This document shows, piece by piece, positions 1-7,203 of a stretch of 30,377 nt of DNA. The notes beneath the pieces are model-generated. The model ran no database searches. It had not been told where the DNA came from and saw nothing but the letters and a program-made list of their open reading frames with translations. The translations under genes and the position numbers were made by a program. Each line of letters opens with the position of its first letter. The first letter of the stretch is position 1. Source of the stretch: a virus; IMG/VR virus record IMGVR_UViG_3300022562_001861, positions 1-30,377 of that record. One strand, written 5' to 3'.

Positions 1-10
1 CTCATTAACT

Positions 11-85
11 GCGGATATAGTTCAATGGTAGAACGCTAGCCTTCCAAGCTAGATGTTGAGGGTTCGATGCCCTCTATCCGCTCCA
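11..85 (+). tRNA. tRNA-Gly (anticodon UCC)
   Basis: This is a complete cloverleaf. The acceptor stem GCGGATA (11-17) pairs with TATCCGC (75-81). The anticodon stem is CTAGC/GCTAG with loop CTTCCAA, which puts anticodon TCC at 43-45. The T-loop is TTCGATG. The discriminator T82 is followed by an encoded CCA at 83-85. It should decode glycine GGA codons. It lies just upstream of a run of short co-directional genes, and its CCA end is only 8 bases from the next start codon, so it is probably cut from a longer transcript. No integrase gene or duplicated tRNA end is visible nearby, so it looks like a translation-support tRNA rather than an attachment site. Confidence 0.96.
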
Positions 86-93
86 GGTGAAAC

Positions 94-300
94 ATGGACT
101 ACGATAGAAAAGAAGTAAGACACTATCTAAGACTTAATGAAGCCAAGATCAAAGAGTTGCTGGTTGAAGCTGGCATGGCTTCAAAAGATGATGAAGTAGA
201 GTGTACTTTCGTAGGACCATATCACTCACGTGAACCACTAGACTACACAGCTCCAGAACCAGGATACGTACAAGTCAAGGTCATACCTGCGAAGTCCTAA
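94..300 (+). CDS. Small hypothetical protein (68 aa)
   Basis: Not recognised. The ATG has an AGGTGA ribosome site 3 bases upstream that overlaps the tRNA CCA end. The product is an acidic soluble protein with a predicted N-terminal helix (residues 3-26) followed by a beta-prone part rich in proline and tyrosine. No membrane segment, cysteine cluster or catalytic motif is seen. Position, ribosome site and tight spacing to the next gene (13 bases) support it as a real gene. Confidence 0.7.
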   Translation: MDYDRKEVRHYLRLNEAKIKELLVEAGMASKDDEVECTFVGPYHSREPLDYTAPEPGYVQVKVIPAKS

Positions 301-313
301 GGACGGAGGTTCT

Positions 314-517
314 ATGTATATAGTCACAGTTTGGAAGCAGCATAATGAGACTGCTTTATTAGACGTAGTGAGACATGTTTGCTGGAACTGGGAAGTTACC
401 AAGCAAAACTGTCTCCTTATCTACGTGGGCGAAAACTCTAAGGAGGATCACAAAATTGTGTATCCTCCTGGAGTTTGGAAGGAAATCAAAGCCTACCGAG
501 AAATTAATGAAGATTGA
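314..517 (+). CDS. Small hypothetical protein (67 aa)
   Basis: Not recognised. A strong GGAGG site lies 5 bases before the ATG. The protein is small and soluble, with several tryptophans and two cysteines and no known motif. Its last 11 bases overlap the start of the HerA-like ATPase gene, so the two are probably translationally coupled. Confidence 0.68.
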   Translation: MYIVTVWKQHNETALLDVVRHVCWNWEVTKQNCLLIYVGENSKEDHKIVYPPGVWKEIKAYREINED

Positions 518-1805
518 GCTAGGTAAGAACACCAAAGGTGTAGTGGAGATGGACACTGGGTTCCTGAACCACCACGTTGCTGTTTTTGGCTCCACTGGCT
601 CTGGTAAGACAGGCCAAGTCATCAGCATGATTGAACAGGCAATGCAGCAAGGCGTTCCTGTGTTCATGGTTGATGTGAAGGGAGACCTAATCAATGCTCT
701 TCAACAAGAAGAGTCCATACTTCAGAAGTTGGATGTCAGGATACTTACTCCCGGCGCCACCCACGGTACCTCAGTCAATCTTTTTCTGGGTCTCAATGAT
801 CCTAACACTGGTATGGCTACTCTTGGAGAGTTGTGCGAGTTGATTGGCATTAGTCGCAATCCTATGCGTAGCAAAGGGTTTGCGTTTCTTGCAGCAGTCG
901 TACAGGATCTACATAAGCGTAAAAAGCCTTGTAGTTTGAGGATACTCATGGAGCAGTGCCAGGAGCCTCAAATCAAAAAGGTTGGTGTGCTACCAGTCGA
1001 AGAAGCAATCTCGCCTAAGATGCGAAAGGACTTGCTTCTTAGGCTCAATGGTTTATTCTGTGATCCAGACATGGCTGACTGGATGCAAGGGATAGACTTG
1101 GACATACCCTGTCTACTCGACTCTAACCCTGATAAGACGCCTGTTATCGTTTACTCGGTCGTGCACCTGGTAAATGATGATGAGCGTCTATTCGCGTTGA
1201 CACTCTTCTTTGAGAAGATGGTGGCATGGATGCGAGAGAAGGGCGGAAAAGAGAAGATGCGTGGGGTCCTCGTCGTTGACGAATGCTACGGCATGATGCC
1301 TCCGCACCCGCAGAACCCTCCTACCAAGCCTCTACTCATGACCATGTTCAAGCAAGGTCGTGACTACGGGCTTGGAGTCATTTGTGCCACTCAGAACCCC
1401 AAAGACGTGTGCTACAAGGTTCTGGGTAACTGCCATACATGGATCGTAGGTAAGCTGCAAACTGACAATGACCGCGGACGCGTCCTAGAAGGTGTTGTTA
1501 GTGCTAGTGGCGGGGATAGGCGTGTACTAGGTAAGGTCATGGCTGGACTAGGCAAGCGTGAGTTTGTCCGTATCCACAATGGAGAAGCTTCCAAGTACTA
1601 CTCTCGTCAGTGCCAAGCTCTTCTGACTGGTCCTTGTTCGATTCCTGAAGTTGAGACTATCCACGCTTGGTTTGACCCTAAGTCTTTTGCCAAGAGGATG
1701 TGGGAGAAGGCTCTAAGTGTCTTCAACAAGGATAAAAGCGATCAGAGCCTCCTTTCTCTGCTACATGCGGAGAATAACTACAGAAAGGCTGGAGGCAGTC
1801 CCTAA
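507..1805 (+). CDS. HerA/FtsK-superfamily ATPase (DUF87-like)
   Basis: A 432-residue P-loop ATPase of the HerA/VirB4/TraG branch. Walker A is GSTGSGKT (28-35). A DVKGD strand motif lies at 56-60, Walker B is VLVVDE (254-259), and the sensor region GRDYGLGVICATQNP (284-298) carries the typical ATQ. Relatives form hexamers that move DNA, in end resection with NurA, in conjugation or in packaging. No NurA-type nuclease is visible next to it. The frame is open upstream to 375, but the ATG at 507 is chosen because it places Walker A at the usual distance from the N-terminus and gives an 11-base overlap with the previous gene. The long HAS-barrel of archaeal HerA is missing. The large terminase lies on the other strand, so this is a second possible DNA-translocating motor. 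Its function is inferred from the fold only. Confidence 0.85.
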   Translation: MKIELGKNTKGVVEMDTGFLNHHVAVFGSTGSGKTGQVISMIEQAMQQGVPVFMVDVKGDLINALQQEESILQKLDVRILTPGATHGTSVNLFLGLNDPNTGMATLGELCELIGISRNPMRSKGFAFLAAVVQDLHKRKKPCSLRILMEQCQEPQIKKVGVLPVEEAISPKMRKDLLLRLNGLFCDPDMADWMQGIDLDIPCLLDSNPDKTPVIVYSVVHLVNDDERLFALTLFFEKMVAWMREKGGKEKMRGVLVVDECYGMMPPHPQNPPTKPLLMTMFKQGRDYGLGVICATQNPKDVCYKVLGNCHTWIVGKLQTDNDRGRVLEGVVSASGGDRRVLGKVMAGLGKREFVRIHNGEASKYYSRQCQALLTGPCSIPEVETIHAWFDPKSFAKRMWEKALSVFNKDKSDQSLLSLLHAENNYRKAGGSP

Positions 1806-1957
1806 TGAAGGACTTTCTGTTTGTAGTTTGCTTTTATGTAGTGATCATCCTATCATTGATAGGACTTCAATCCCTAATGCCTACTCTCACGTGTTTGGAT
1901 TGTACCAAACCTGAGGGCTGGAAAGCGTTTAGATGTTACATTTGCGAGGAAGAATGA
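1805..1957 (+). CDS. Small membrane protein with CxxC pairs (50 aa)
   Basis: A short gene whose ATG overlaps the stop of the ATPase gene by one base (TAATG). Residues about 4-24 form one hydrophobic membrane segment. The C-terminal half has two CxxC pairs, CLDC (30-33) and CYIC (44-47), which would suit a zinc ribbon. One base separates its stop from the next ATG. The layout is a membrane anchor plus metal knuckle, but no family is recognised. Confidence 0.6.
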   Translation: MKDFLFVVCFYVVIILSLIGLQSLMPTLTCLDCTKPEGWKAFRCYICEEE

Positions 1958-1958
1958 C

Positions 1959-2144
1959 ATGGATCAGTCTCAGCGTAAGGAAGTTGTCAAGCGTTTTCCC
2001 GATTCCACACGGCGTGGCTTCATGGAAGGCTTGTTAGGGAACGAGATCATTGCTAATGGAGCAAACTCAGCAGAAACTCAAGCTTTCCTCCTTGGATATC
2101 AAGTAGGAGAGCAGCTAAGAGAAGGTAAGGTCACTTTTGAATGA
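1959..2144 (+). CDS. Small hypothetical protein (61 aa)
   Basis: Not recognised. A short, charged, mostly helical soluble protein. It begins one base after the previous stop, with an upstream purine-rich GAGGAAGA ribosome site, and its stop overlaps the next ATG (ATGA). The repeated glycine and alanine pattern in the centre suggests a helix pair, but nothing points to a function. Confidence 0.6.
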   Translation: MDQSQRKEVVKRFPDSTRRGFMEGLLGNEIIANGANSAETQAFLLGYQVGEQLREGKVTFE

Positions 2145-2347
2145 ATAGAGTCACTACAGGAGAGTTATGGGTGGATAAGGAGTATTGGGAGAAATCTCTT
2201 GGTAATCCACCCTTTTCTGCATCCTGGAAAGTAGTCTCTATCACTTCTGAGCAGGTAGGCTTATCTGGTCCTGGTCCTTGTCGCTCCTATAAGGTAGAGC
2301 TCATAGATGAGTTCTTCAAGAATTACAGAAAACTATCAGACGGATAA
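2141..2347 (+). CDS. Small hypothetical protein (68 aa)
   Basis: Not recognised. It starts within an ATGA overlap with the previous gene and has the ribosome site AAGGTCA. The product is soluble and aromatic-rich with mixed strand and helix, and no known motif is seen. It is kept because of the tight coupling and good coding composition. Confidence 0.58.
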   Translation: MNRVTTGELWVDKEYWEKSLGNPPFSASWKVVSITSEQVGLSGPGPCRSYKVELIDEFFKNYRKLSDG

Positions 2348-2394
2348 CCTACTTAATGGAACTACAGCCTAAAAAGCTCAAGGTCAGGGTAAGA

Positions 2395-2658
2395 ATGTCC
2401 AAAGATACTATAAATGTCTATCATATAGTCATGTTAGGCATTCTCTGCATCACGTTTTTGGGTACAATAAGTCAATGCGAAAGCTCTCCAACTTTATACT
2501 ATGACTGCACCAACCTATCTTCTTCTGAAGAAGAAGATAAGCTAAAAGCAACACTAGCTTGTGTTGAGATTGGTTGGAATCAGTATAGAAGCGATTGTTT
2601 GAGACAAGTACGTCAGAGTTTTTGTAAGCCAACAACGGAGAAGCCTAGAAAGAAGTAA
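2395..2658 (+). CDS. Signal-anchored cysteine-rich small protein (87 aa)
   Basis: Unknown. The frame is open from an ATG at 2356, but the ATG at 2395 has AGGG upstream and starts directly before a hydrophobic stretch (residues about 8-24) that looks like a signal anchor. The rest is hydrophilic, with cysteines at roughly regular spacing (CTN, ACVE, DCL, FCK), as expected of an exported disulphide-bonded protein. A lipobox reading at the first cysteine (TISQC) is poor. It ends 5 bases before the phosphoesterase start. Confidence 0.5.
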   Translation: MSKDTINVYHIVMLGILCITFLGTISQCESSPTLYYDCTNLSSSEEEDKLKATLACVEIGWNQYRSDCLRQVRQSFCKPTTEKPRKK

Positions 2659-2663
2659 CAAAG

Positions 2664-3260
2664 GTGATAGATCAACGAATAACATCTACTTTTAGAGGAT
2701 TCTATAGCGACCCACATTTCGGTCACAAGAATATCATTTCGTTTTGTGATCGTCCGTTTGCAAACGTACAAGTACAGACAGATGAGCTTATCTTGCGTTA
2801 CAACAAGCTCATAAAGCCTGATGACTGGGTCCTATGGCTAGGTGACGTATTCTTTAGTCACAGTGCTTGGGAGGGCCGCAACGTTCTAGAACGAATGAAC
2901 GGACAGAAGGTGCTAGTCAAGGGAAATCACGATGGTAGCGACTCCAAGATGCTTAGCATGGGATTTGCTCTCGTAGTACCTGAAATGCACATCATGATTG
3001 CGGACAAATTGTGCAAGCTATCCCATTACCCTTATGCTCTCACGCCTGATGAAGTCAACAGGCTCAAGAAAGAGGGCAAGCACGTAGATTTGCGTTATGC
3101 AGGTAGGCGTCCTAAGCGGGTAAAGGATGAGATTCTGATTCACGGACACACTCACTCAGCTGAGAAGTACCGGAATAACATGGTTCATGTTGGTGTTGAT
3201 GCGTGGAACTACGGACCAGCACTAATGGAAGAAGTCGCTTCAATCGTTGAAGATCTATAA
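2664..3260 (+). CDS. Calcineurin-like metallophosphoesterase
   Basis: A 198-residue protein with the full metal-binding set of the family: SDPHFGH (D16, H18), GD at 60-61, GNHD (87-90), a lone histidine at 121 and HGHTH (160-164). Such enzymes use two metal ions to hydrolyse phosphomonoesters or phosphodiesters in the cytoplasm. The substrate cannot be read from sequence; compact phage members are often annotated as phosphatases. The start is GTG at 2664, and no ATG occurs before the second motif. Its 3' end overlaps an alternative TTG of the next gene, but the next true ATG lies 10 bases after the stop. It sits in the same transcription unit as the NAD+ salvage genes and might act on a nucleotide phosphate, which is only a guess. 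Confidence 0.9.
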   Translation: MIDQRITSTFRGFYSDPHFGHKNIISFCDRPFANVQVQTDELILRYNKLIKPDDWVLWLGDVFFSHSAWEGRNVLERMNGQKVLVKGNHDGSDSKMLSMGFALVVPEMHIMIADKLCKLSHYPYALTPDEVNRLKKEGKHVDLRYAGRRPKRVKDEILIHGHTHSAEKYRNNMVHVGVDAWNYGPALMEEVASIVEDL

Positions 3261-3270
3261 AGAGGGAACA

Positions 3271-3690
3271 ATGTCAAACTACAGCTGCAACTTCGTCAAG
3301 CTCCACATCCACGGCACCGATCACGAGACCATTGATCGCAATACTGAAGCAAAGAAAATTGCCAACTTCCTCCAGCAGCATCTGGAGGAACCTCTCATGA
3401 ATCATCCGGTCTACGAGTTCTACGGCATTGAATGCGACATGGAGATCCATGAGGGAGAGCTGCCTGCAGCACCTGCAGCACCTCCTGCTCTCCCTGTCGA
3501 TGTAGAGGGGATCAAGTCTTCACTCAAAGAAGCTATGAGTGACGTGCTTGGTGCAGACGCTAATGTGGACGTCAAGGTCTTCACTGTAGGTGACGGAGCT
3601 GAAAACTCTGGTGCCATTCTCAGGAGAATGACGATTGAAGAGCTTACCTCTCTTCGTGATCGCCTCAATAGCGAGCTGGCGCAACGCTGA
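3271..3690 (+). CDS. Hypothetical protein upstream of NAD+ genes (139 aa)
   Basis: Not recognised. The ATG at 3271 is chosen over an upstream in-frame TTG because AGAGGG lies 5 bases before it. There are two parts: an N-terminal region with HIHGTDHE and an acidic-aromatic stretch (1-70), then a proline/alanine linker (PAAPAAPP, about 73-83) and a C-terminal helix-rich region (85-139). Its TGA overlaps the ATG of the NMN adenylyltransferase (TGATG), so the two are probably co-translated. Whether it helps NAD+ synthesis is unknown. Confidence 0.62.
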   Translation: MSNYSCNFVKLHIHGTDHETIDRNTEAKKIANFLQQHLEEPLMNHPVYEFYGIECDMEIHEGELPAAPAAPPALPVDVEGIKSSLKEAMSDVLGADANVDVKVFTVGDGAENSGAILRRMTIEELTSLRDRLNSELAQR

Positions 3691-4658
3691 TGAGTGTACG
3701 AAGACCTGGAGTGGGTGTTGTTGTTGGGCGATTCCAAGTACCGGAACTAACAGAAGGGCATGTCGCGCTTCTTGAAGAAGCTGGCAAGCATGCCAAGATG
3801 TGTGTAGGTATTGGAGTCTCAAGTCAAACTGTCACTCAGGATGATCCACTAGATTATCCTTCTCGTGAACAGATGCTTCGAGAACAATACTATAAAGCCC
3901 AGATACTACCTATCCACGATCAGCCCCTAGACAGGATGTGGGTACAGACGCTTGATAGGATGGTAAGCACCATCTATCAGTTTGCTCCCATCACATTCTA
4001 TCATGGACGTGATAGTGGTTTTGAAAAGGTCTACAAGGCCAATGGTGGTAGATACGAAGTAGTAGCTATCGATCCCGTAAACAACGTTTCAGGGACGGCG
4101 GAACGTGAAAAAGTCGCACATGGTGTGGAAACATCGCGTGCTTGGCGCGCTGGAGCTATTCATGCTGCTTACAATCAGTGGCCTCGCATTAACTTCTGCG
4201 TGGATATTGGGGTTACCAGGCTCCTCAAGACCGTCAACATGCAGTTTGGTCGATTTGAGCTTCTCGTGGGTTCTCGTGTCGATGAAGGGGGCGCTGTTAG
4301 GCTCCCTGGCGGTCATGTGGATATCACTGATAGTGGCTCATTGGAATCTGCGGTTCGGGAGCTACAGGAAGAGACAGGACTAGAAGCTCTTCCTAGTGAT
4401 CTACACTACGTAGGTAACTTCCGTGTTAAGTCTTGGCGTAAAGCTAAGAACAGCGCCCTCTTCACTAGCTTGTACCATGCTGATTACAAGTTTGGTGCTG
4501 CAAAGGCGATGGATGATATTGATCGCGTTCATTGGATCCCTATAAACGCGATTGATGAAGTAAAGTGGGCAGACGATCACTACATGCTCGCAACCCAGAT
4601 CCGAAGTTACCTATTTCGGGAGACATCAAATGAATCTAAACCTACTGAAGAAGACTGA
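3690..4658 (+). CDS. Bifunctional NMN adenylyltransferase / Nudix hydrolase
   Basis: A 322-residue two-domain enzyme. Residues 1-165 are a nucleotidyltransferase with GRFQ (13-16), TEGH (21-24, the T form of the (H/T)xGH signature) and VSGTAER (133-139, the family's ISxTxxR motif). Residues 166-310 are a Nudix domain with PGGHVD at 206-211 and the metal-binding RELQEETGL at 223-231. The first domain joins NMN and ATP to make NAD+. The second should cleave ADP-ribose or a similar nucleotide. The same fusion occurs in Synechocystis, Francisella and as NatV of Vibrio phage KVP40. The Nudix loop between the two motifs differs slightly in length from the consensus, but the REXXEE core is intact. 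It is followed by and overlaps (29 bases) the NadV gene that makes its substrate. Confidence 0.93.
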   Translation: MSVRRPGVGVVVGRFQVPELTEGHVALLEEAGKHAKMCVGIGVSSQTVTQDDPLDYPSREQMLREQYYKAQILPIHDQPLDRMWVQTLDRMVSTIYQFAPITFYHGRDSGFEKVYKANGGRYEVVAIDPVNNVSGTAEREKVAHGVETSRAWRAGAIHAAYNQWPRINFCVDIGVTRLLKTVNMQFGRFELLVGSRVDEGGAVRLPGGHVDITDSGSLESAVRELQEETGLEALPSDLHYVGNFRVKSWRKAKNSALFTSLYHADYKFGAAKAMDDIDRVHWIPINAIDEVKWADDHYMLATQIRSYLFRETSNESKPTEED

Positions 4659-6036
4659 CTCCTACAAAGTAAGTCAGGCGGTTCAGTATCCTCCTGGTAC
4701 CACACAGATCTATACATATCTTTCAGCACGAGGCTTAGCAGACGACTGGCCTTTTGGAGATGACCTCCCTGAGATGACTTTCTTTGGTCTTCAGTACCAG
4801 ATCAAGAAGTACTTCGAGGGTCAAGTAGTCACTGAAGGAAAGGTGACTGAAGCCAAGAAGTTCTGGGACGCACACTTTGGTGCTCCTGTGTTCCAGGCTG
4901 ACAAGTGGATGTATATCGTTGAGAAGCACAACGGTTACCTTCCCATCCACATCAAGGCTCTCCCTGAAGGTACGGTGGTGCCTGTAGGAACGGTTCTCAT
5001 GACTATTGAGAATACCGATCCTGAATGTTTCTGGCTTACCAACTACCTGGAGACTCTTCTCGTACAGCTTTGGTATCCAAGCGTCATTGCTTCACGCTCT
5101 CGGGAGATGAAGAAGATGCTGTATGCTGCTCTCAAGAAGTCAGGAGATCCTTCTCTTATCGACTTCAAGCTGCATGACTTCGGTTACCGAGGATGCACAT
5201 GTGATGAGCAAGCTGCGATCGGTGGTGCTGCTCATCTCATCAACTTCATGGGCACAGATACAGCTCCAGGACTGGACATGCTCATGGACTACTACAATAC
5301 AGAAATGCCCGGATTTAGTATTCCTGCGACTGAGCACAGCACGATCACCAGTTGGGGTCGTTCACGTGAATCTGATGCTATCCTCAATCACCTCAATCAA
5401 TATCCATCAGGGCTGATTGCGTGTGTAATGGACAGCTACAACGTCTATGATGCTACCCGTGATATAGTGGGTGGTAAGCTCAAAGACAAAATCATGGAGC
5501 GGGACGGTACATTTGTGGTTCGTCCTGATTCAGGGTATCCGCCTTATGTAGTTATAGACCTGCTAGAGATCCTTAGGGATACTTTCGGATGCAAACTGAA
5601 CGAAAAAGGTTACGAAGTACTAGACCCACACGTTCGCATCATTCAGGGTGATGGTATTGACCCTGCGATGCTAGAAAAAGTCTTGACTAGAATGATCGAT
5701 CATGGCTGGAGCGCTGACAACATCGCTTTCGGGTCAGGAGGTGGTCTACTACAGAAAGACGCAAACCGAGATACCTTCAAGTTTGCTGCTAAGTGCAGCT
5801 CCGTTACCATTGATGGTATGGATTTTGAAGTGTATAAGGATCCTGTCACGGACACTGGTAAGCGTTCGTTGAGGGGAAAACGTGCAGTTGTACGTGATGC
5901 TGCGGGACTACCAGTCAATGTCCATGAAGACGACATGGAGGGGCGAGAGAATCTCCTCAAGACTGTCTTCATGAACGGTAAGCTCCTGAAGGAGACCAAC
6001 CTCTCTGAAATGCGGAATCTCAGCACTGTGTGGTAG
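4630..6036 (+). CDS. nadV: Nicotinamide phosphoribosyltransferase (NadV/NAMPT)
   Basis: A 468-residue full-length enzyme converting nicotinamide and PRPP to NMN. Active-site strings match human NAMPT closely: SRSREMKK (about 155-162), GTDTAPGL (D210), PATEHSTITSWG (H236), VVRPDSG (R298 and D300) and GSGGGLLQK near 368. The ATG at 4630 has CGGGAG upstream and lies inside the end of the preceding adenylyltransferase gene, indicating coupled synthesis. The two enzymes complete a two-step route from nicotinamide to NAD+, the pathway known in KVP40 and described as NARP2 in studies of phage resistance to NAD+-depleting defences. A GC-rich inverted repeat follows the stop codon by a few bases. Confidence 0.97.
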   Translation: MNLNLLKKTDSYKVSQAVQYPPGTTQIYTYLSARGLADDWPFGDDLPEMTFFGLQYQIKKYFEGQVVTEGKVTEAKKFWDAHFGAPVFQADKWMYIVEKHNGYLPIHIKALPEGTVVPVGTVLMTIENTDPECFWLTNYLETLLVQLWYPSVIASRSREMKKMLYAALKKSGDPSLIDFKLHDFGYRGCTCDEQAAIGGAAHLINFMGTDTAPGLDMLMDYYNTEMPGFSIPATEHSTITSWGRSRESDAILNHLNQYPSGLIACVMDSYNVYDATRDIVGGKLKDKIMERDGTFVVRPDSGYPPYVVIDLLEILRDTFGCKLNEKGYEVLDPHVRIIQGDGIDPAMLEKVLTRMIDHGWSADNIAFGSGGGLLQKDANRDTFKFAAKCSSVTIDGMDFEVYKDPVTDTGKRSLRGKRAVVRDAAGLPVNVHEDDMEGRENLLKTVFMNGKLLKETNLSEMRNLSTVW

Positions 6037-6041
6037 TTCTG

Positions 6042-6072
6042 GAGGAGGAGTAATATTGATGTACTCCTCCTC
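6042..6072 (+). other. Perfect 11-bp hairpin after nadV
   Basis: GAGGAGGAGTA (6042-6052) pairs perfectly with TACTCCTCCTC (6062-6072) around a 9-base loop. No run of T follows on either strand, so it is not a standard intrinsic terminator. It could be an mRNA-stabilising 3' structure, an RNase processing site or a pausing site. The left arm resembles a tandem ribosome-binding site that is sequestered in the stem. Confidence 0.7.
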
Positions 6073-6098
6073 ATCTCCTAAAATGTCAATAATGATCA

Positions 6099-6112
6099 TG
6101 CTATATTATAGC
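6099..6112 (+). promoter_or_regulatory. Possible extended -10 promoter element
   Basis: TGCTATATT (6099-6107) matches an extended -10 box and sits inside a 13-base palindrome. No good -35 is seen at the right distance. It precedes the short secreted-protein gene group starting at 6183. This is a weak call. Confidence 0.3.
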
Positions 6113-6182
6113 AAGAGTGACTGCAGTATACCAATCGTTTGGAAGGGACCACGTCTTGTGCGTCGATATTAAAAGGGAGCAT

Positions 6183-6524
6183 ATGTTTGCTCCTATTTAC
6201 GTGCGAGTGACTTGTATTGATGAAATTGTAGCCGCTGGGGTCAATCTAGAGATAGACGACTGGTATTTTGAGTATCAAATCCCTCCTTCCATCTACATTT
6301 CTGAGGAATCGTTTAGTGTGCTAAGACGTTACATACTAAACGAGATCGCAAAGACCTCAGCAGAGCTAGCGGGGCATAATTGCACTGAAGAGATGCTTAC
6401 TGCGGCAAAACTTGCGTTTTACAAAGCGACTATCAATGCTTGTGAAGATTTCTATGGCATGACACGTGATGAAGTAGACATGTTGTCCATAGAATGGACA
6501 TTTGAAGATATAGGAAGGTTATGA
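6183..6524 (+). CDS. Hypothetical protein (113 aa)
   Basis: Not recognised. The start was set at the ATG at 6183, because AAAAGGGAGC lies 2-11 bases before it, rather than at the in-frame GTG at 6117, which has no ribosome site and would overlap the promoter-like palindrome. It is an acidic soluble protein: N-terminal strands with aromatic residues, then helices (about 50-113). No motif is seen. It overlaps the next gene by 4 bases (ATGA). Confidence 0.6.
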   Translation: MFAPIYVRVTCIDEIVAAGVNLEIDDWYFEYQIPPSIYISEESFSVLRRYILNEIAKTSAELAGHNCTEEMLTAAKLAFYKATINACEDFYGMTRDEVDMLSIEWTFEDIGRL

Positions 6525-6949
6525 AAACACTATTCTGGACAGTACTCTTGACGTGGTTCACTGCTTGCAGTGTAGACACAGAAGGGACGAACAATAATGA
6601 CTCTCCCACCACGGTCACAACAGAGCGTGAAGACGGCGAGTTTGCTGAAGGCTTGTTTGAGGATGGAGGAGTGGAGCGCCCTATCAGGCTTGGGGAAGAG
6701 CTGGACAGACCTTCAGAGGGTGGTGTAGAAGAGGACAGCAGCCTTCCACCTATTACTAGCGATGATTGCTCGCAATGTGAGAATCCTGCTGACTCTCTTG
6801 TAGGGCTAATGTGTGCTAGTGTGGGTTGCGATGTAGGCCCTATTCAAGCCCCTACACCTCCTCAAGAGCCTGAACCCTCTATCTGTGATGGTTGTGATGA
6901 ACCAGATTTAGTCACAATAGCGGAGTGTCAGAAAAACGGCTGTATATGA
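6521..6949 (+). CDS. Predicted lipoprotein, acidic and cysteine-rich (142 aa)
   Basis: The N-terminus (1-16) is a short hydrophobic signal ending in FTAC, a fair lipobox, so the mature protein may be lipid-anchored at C16. The remainder is very acidic, low in complexity, rich in Pro, Glu and Gly, and has paired cysteines (CSQCENP, CDGCDEP, CQKNGC) suggesting disulphides or metal binding. AGGAAGG lies 4 bases before the ATG. A phage lipoprotein of this type could sit in the envelope and act, for example, in superinfection exclusion. That role is inference; no family is recognised. It is coupled to the next membrane-protein gene by an ATGA overlap. Confidence 0.6.
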   Translation: MKTLFWTVLLTWFTACSVDTEGTNNNDSPTTVTTEREDGEFAEGLFEDGGVERPIRLGEELDRPSEGGVEEDSSLPPITSDDCSQCENPADSLVGLMCASVGCDVGPIQAPTPPQEPEPSICDGCDEPDLVTIAECQKNGCI

Positions 6950-7203
6950 AGGCAAAACTGCTCACATATTTGACGTTCTTTTTGAACACTGCCACCATCT
7001 TATGGTCATATAGGGGGAAGTTAGGAAACATGCGTGAAATCTGGTATGCGGTAGCCTTCTTCTTGTTTATCGCAAGTATTGGCGTAGTTGGAGGGCATAA
7101 TGACGCTCGCCAAGACTGTGTTAATAGGTGTAAACCAAGGGTAGCTATCAGTTACTCTGTTCTGCATTGTGAGTGTGATAATGGCCCTATCAGCTGCGAA
7201 TAA
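6946..7203 (+). CDS. Small membrane protein with cysteine-rich tail (85 aa)
   Basis: Unknown. The ATG at 6946 overlaps the previous stop (ATGA) and is preferred to an upstream GTG at 6925. Two hydrophobic segments (about 4-20 and 33-52) suggest two membrane passes. The tail has cysteines in DCVNRC and HCECDNGPISC. It resembles its neighbours in combining a hydrophobic N-terminal part with cysteine pairs. The next gene starts inside its last 23 bases. Confidence 0.55.
   Translation: MKAKLLTYLTFFLNTATILWSYRGKLGNMREIWYAVAFFLFIASIGVVGGHNDARQDCVNRCKPRVAISYSVLHCECDNGPISCE

Larger units (their letters stand above)
6037..6182 (+). other. Intergenic gap with hairpin and promoter-like palindrome
   Basis: A 146-base stretch between nadV and the next well-supported start. 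It holds a perfect 11-bp hairpin at 6042-6072, then an AT-rich part with the palindrome GCTATATTATAGC (6100-6112). The frame of the next gene is open back to a GTG at 6117, but a better ribosome site lies at the ATG at 6183. No other gene is seen. Confidence 0.6.

Noticed and set aside
11-85. Attachment site in tRNA-Gly
   Set aside because: No integrase and no repeat of the tRNA 3' end is seen in the window.
375-506. N-terminal extension of the HerA-like protein
   Set aside because: It lies in another frame of the real small gene 314-517, and the ATG at 507 fits the family layout.
6042-6072. Intrinsic terminator after nadV
   Set aside because: The stem is perfect but no T-run follows on either strand.
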